Of a stretch of DNA of 7,819 nucleotides, positions 6,341-7,819 are shown piece after piece. The notes below the pieces were generated by a model. The model worked only from the letters and a program-made list of their open reading frames with translations. It was not told where the DNA came from and searched no databases. This DNA comes from Rhodospirillales bacterium (GTDB lineage Bacteria; Pseudomonadota; Alphaproteobacteria; ATCC43930; CGMCC-115725), in NCBI GenBank assembly GCA_015654725.1, contig JAATGI010000020.1, positions 1 through 7,819 of the forward strand, given 5' to 3'. The translations under genes and the position numbers were made by a program. Numbering within the stretch: position 1 is the first letter of the stretch; each line of letters starts with the position of its first letter.

Positions 6341-6352
6341 AATAAATGAGCA
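6336..6352. promoter_or_regulatory. Possible NtrC-binding dyad
   Basis: TGCGCAATAAATGAGCA is a 17-base dyad with the TGC-x-C and G-x-GCA ends of the NtrC consensus TGCACY-N5-RGTGCA (about eight of twelve positions). It is centred about 95 bases upstream of the predicted sigma-54 start, which suits an enhancer. The match is imperfect and was judged by eye. Confidence 0.35.
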
Positions 6353-6371
6353 TGCCTTGGCTGCGGCATAC
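6350..6371. repeat. Second inverted repeat in the glnB divergent region
   Basis: GCATGCC (6350-6356) and GGCATAC (6365-6371) pair at six of seven positions around an eight-base spacer. It directly adjoins the NtrC-like dyad and lies roughly 100 to 120 bases upstream of the predicted glnB start. It may be a further regulator site for either divergent gene, or chance. Confidence 0.3.
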
Positions 6372-6379
6372 GAGGTCCA

Positions 6380-6407
6380 TTGGTTTCGGGGCTGTGCTGG
6401 TTCTAAA
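6380..6407 (+). promoter_or_regulatory. Weak candidate promoter of the DUF6134-like gene
   Basis: TTGGTT (6380-6385) and TCTAAA (6402-6407) are 16 bases apart, matching three and four of six consensus bases. A promoter is expected in this divergent gap, but these boxes are weak. Confidence 0.2.
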
Positions 6408-6423
6408 GTTACCTCGAGACAGA

Positions 6424-6430
6424 GAGGGAG
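6424..6430 (+). promoter_or_regulatory. Ribosome-binding site supporting the 6439 start
   Basis: GAGGGAG lies eight bases before the ATG at 6439. It favours this start over the ATG at 6484, although a G-run also precedes the latter. Confidence 0.55.
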
Positions 6431-6438
6431 CATTCAAA

Positions 6439-7143
6439 ATGCGCGGGTTTAGAGCGCCCGGATCAAGTCGGGCGGGGGGTGGCATGACGCGGCGCTCGGC
6501 GCTCGGCATGATCGCGGCGGGCGGTAGCGGCGTGTTGCTGGCGCCCGGCCGGCTTTGGGCGGCGGCGCCCGCGGCCGTGCCGCCGGCGCCGCTTAAATAT
6601 CTGGTCTTCGTCGATGGCACGCATAGCGGCAGCTATCATGTCGAATTCGTGCCGCGCGCCGAAGGCTTCACCGCCGTCTCGGCGATGTCGATCCGCATCG
6701 ATTTCGCCTTCTTCACCGCGTACCGCTATCAGCAAGACGGCCAGGAAGACTGGCATAACGGCAGGTTGGAGGGCTTCGAATACCTCACCAACGACAATGG
6801 CCAAGCGATCTTGGTGAGCGGCAGCCGTGTCGGCGACACGCTGGTGGTCAATGGCCCCAACGGCCGCGCCACCGTGCCGGGCGACGCCATGTCCTCGGGC
6901 TTTTGGAACGCCGGCATTCTCGCTTGCAAGCATCTGGTCGATCCGCAAACGGCGGCGCTGGTGCCGCTGGCCGTGCATAAGCTCGGCGCGACCACCGCCG
7001 AGATCGCCAACCGTTCGATTCACGGCGTGGCCTATGCGCTTCAGACCTTCCTCAACGGCACGGTCTGGTTCGACGGCCATAACCACCTATTGGCGTCGAG
7101 CTTCACCCAGGAAGGCCACAAGGTCGAATTGCGCCGCGCTTAG
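6439..7143 (+). CDS. Tat-exported DUF6134-like protein
   Basis: The 234-residue protein begins with a twin-arginine signal: M-T-R-R-S-A-L-G (residues 16-23), a hydrophobic stretch MIAAGGSGVLLAPG (24-37) and an Ala-rich cleavage region LWAAAPAA (39-46). It should thus be exported folded to the periplasm, with about 190 mature residues. The mature part is beta-rich: a first block L-K-Y-L-V-F-V-D-G-T-H (52-62) and SYHVEF (65-70), then F-F-T-A-Y-R-Y (91-97), DWHNGRLEGFEYLTNDNG (104-121), VNGPNGRATVPG (137-148), SGFWNAG (153-159) and a late TVWFDGHNHLLASSF (208-222). This pattern resembles DUF6134 proteins, whose function I do not know; no catalytic motif is evident. The start at 6439 has a good ribosome-binding site, while the ATG at 6484 would give a shorter, more standard Tat leader. 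It is divergent from glnB and its TAG overlaps the stop of the aminotransferase gene. Confidence 0.7.
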   Translation: MRGFRAPGSSRAGGGMTRRSALGMIAAGGSGVLLAPGRLWAAAPAAVPPAPLKYLVFVDGTHSGSYHVEFVPRAEGFTAVSAMSIRIDFAFFTAYRYQQDGQEDWHNGRLEGFEYLTNDNGQAILVSGSRVGDTLVVNGPNGRATVPGDAMSSGFWNAGILACKHLVDPQTAALVPLAVHKLGATTAEIANRSIHGVAYALQTFLNGTVWFDGHNHLLASSFTQEGHKVELRRA

Positions 7144-7819
7144 CGCATCGTCCTTAGCCAGCGATCGATCCGCCCGACCGCGTCCCCGAGCGCGTCGAGG
7201 CTGGCGGCATAGGAAAAGCGCAGATAGCCCGCGCCATAATCGCCGAAACTGGTGCCGGAAACGGTGGCGACGCCCGCCTCGTCCAAAAGCCGGGTTTGCA
7301 GTGTCCGTGAATCAAACCCGGTGCCCTCGATATTGGGAAAAGCGTAGAACGCGCCGCCCGGATTGGCGCAGCGAAAACCGGGGAGCGCGTTCAACGCCTT
7401 GACGATATAGGCGCGGCGCTCGGCGAAAGCCGCGACCATGCGCAAGACCGGTTCGCGCGGGCCCTGGAGTGCCGCGACGCCGGCATCTTGTGCCGCCGCA
7501 TTGACGCAGGAATGGCAATTGATGGCGAGCCGCTCGGCGAAGGGGAACAGCGGCTCGGGCCATACGCCATAGCCGAGCCGCCAGCCGGTCATCGCATAGG
7601 TCTTGCTCCAGCCGTCGAGCAGGATCACGCGATCGGCGATTTCGGGATAGGTCGTCAGGCTGACGTGCTGCTGACCGTCATACAGCATCTCGCCATAGAT
7701 CTCGTCCGACAGGATCGCGACTTGGGGATGGCGCGCGAGACCGGCGACGAGCTTGTCCAATTCATCCTTCGGCACCACGCCGCCGGTGGGATTGGCCGGG
7801 CTATTGAGGATCAGGAGCC
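7140..7819 (-). CDS. Class I/II pyridoxal-phosphate aminotransferase, C-terminal part (5' end outside window)
   Basis: The frame is open to the right edge, so the N-terminus is missing; 225 residues are visible, a little over half of a usual 390-400 residue enzyme. Fold-type I landmarks, numbered in the fragment, are NSPANPTGG (5-13), SDEIY (37-41) with the Asp that pairs with the cofactor ring nitrogen, SKTYAMTGWRLGY (71-83) with the Schiff-base Lys72, NPGGAFYAFPNI (152-163), and YLRFSYA (198-204) with the substrate-carboxylate Arg200. It transfers an amino group from an amino acid to a 2-oxo acid in the cytoplasm. The sequence fits the AspC/aspartate-aromatic-like subgroup, but the substrate cannot be fixed without the N-terminal half. 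The GTG at 7778 is internal to the gene, not its start. The stop TAA (7142 to 7140) overlaps the stop of the opposite gene. Confidence 0.92.
   Translation of the reverse strand, partial: LLILNSPANPTGGVVPKDELDKLVAGLARHPQVAILSDEIYGEMLYDGQQHVSLTTYPEIADRVILLDGWSKTYAMTGWRLGYGVWPEPLFPFAERLAINCHSCVNAAAQDAGVAALQGPREPVLRMVAAFAERRAYIVKALNALPGFRCANPGGAFYAFPNIEGTGFDSRTLQTRLLDEAGVATVSGTSFGDYGAGYLRFSYAASLDALGDAVGRIDRWLRTMR

Noticed and set aside
7312..7563. Short - strand frame inside the aminotransferase region
   Set aside because: It is out of frame with the conserved aminotransferase, which uses the other - strand frame without interruption.

Overview
The window reads as ordinary chromosomal DNA of a high-GC proteobacterium, most likely an alphaproteobacterium. 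It has dense coding on both strands, strong GC bias at third codon positions, a glnB-glnA pair of the alphaproteobacterial type, and a ParE-type topoisomerase IV subunit. No mobile element, CRISPR array, tRNA or rRNA is visible. The genus cannot be named from sequence alone.

Layout from left to right: (1) the C-terminal part of a MarR-family regulator, followed after one base by a DUF1398 protein (+ strand); (2) parE on the - strand, whose stop codon abuts the DUF1398 stop; (3) divergent from parE, a three-gene + strand cluster of YciA-like acyl-CoA thioesterase, small six-helix membrane protein and GNAT acetyltransferase, the last two joined by a GTGA overlap; (4) a strong hairpin terminator between convergent genes; (5) glnA and upstream of it glnB, both on the - strand and read as a glnB-glnA operon; (6) a 241-base divergent regulatory region; (7) a Tat-exported DUF6134-like protein (+ strand); (8) the C-terminal part of a class I aminotransferase (- strand), whose stop overlaps the stop of the previous gene. 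No gene-free stretch exceeds 300 bases.

The best functional unit is glnB-glnA: the nitrogen signal protein PII and glutamine synthetase. Upstream of glnB lies a near-consensus sigma-54 promoter (TGGCACG-N4-ATGCT, - strand), with dyad sequences about 70 to 120 bases further upstream that could bind NtrC. This indicates nitrogen-regulated transcription, as known for glnBA in other alphaproteobacteria. parE shows a good -35/-10 pair that predicts a transcript starting at or within a base or two of its ATG, so it may be leaderless.

I did not find a clearly new multi-gene system. The least understood parts are the MarR-DUF1398 pair, the DUF6134-like exported protein beside the nitrogen operon, and the tightly packed convergent gene ends.
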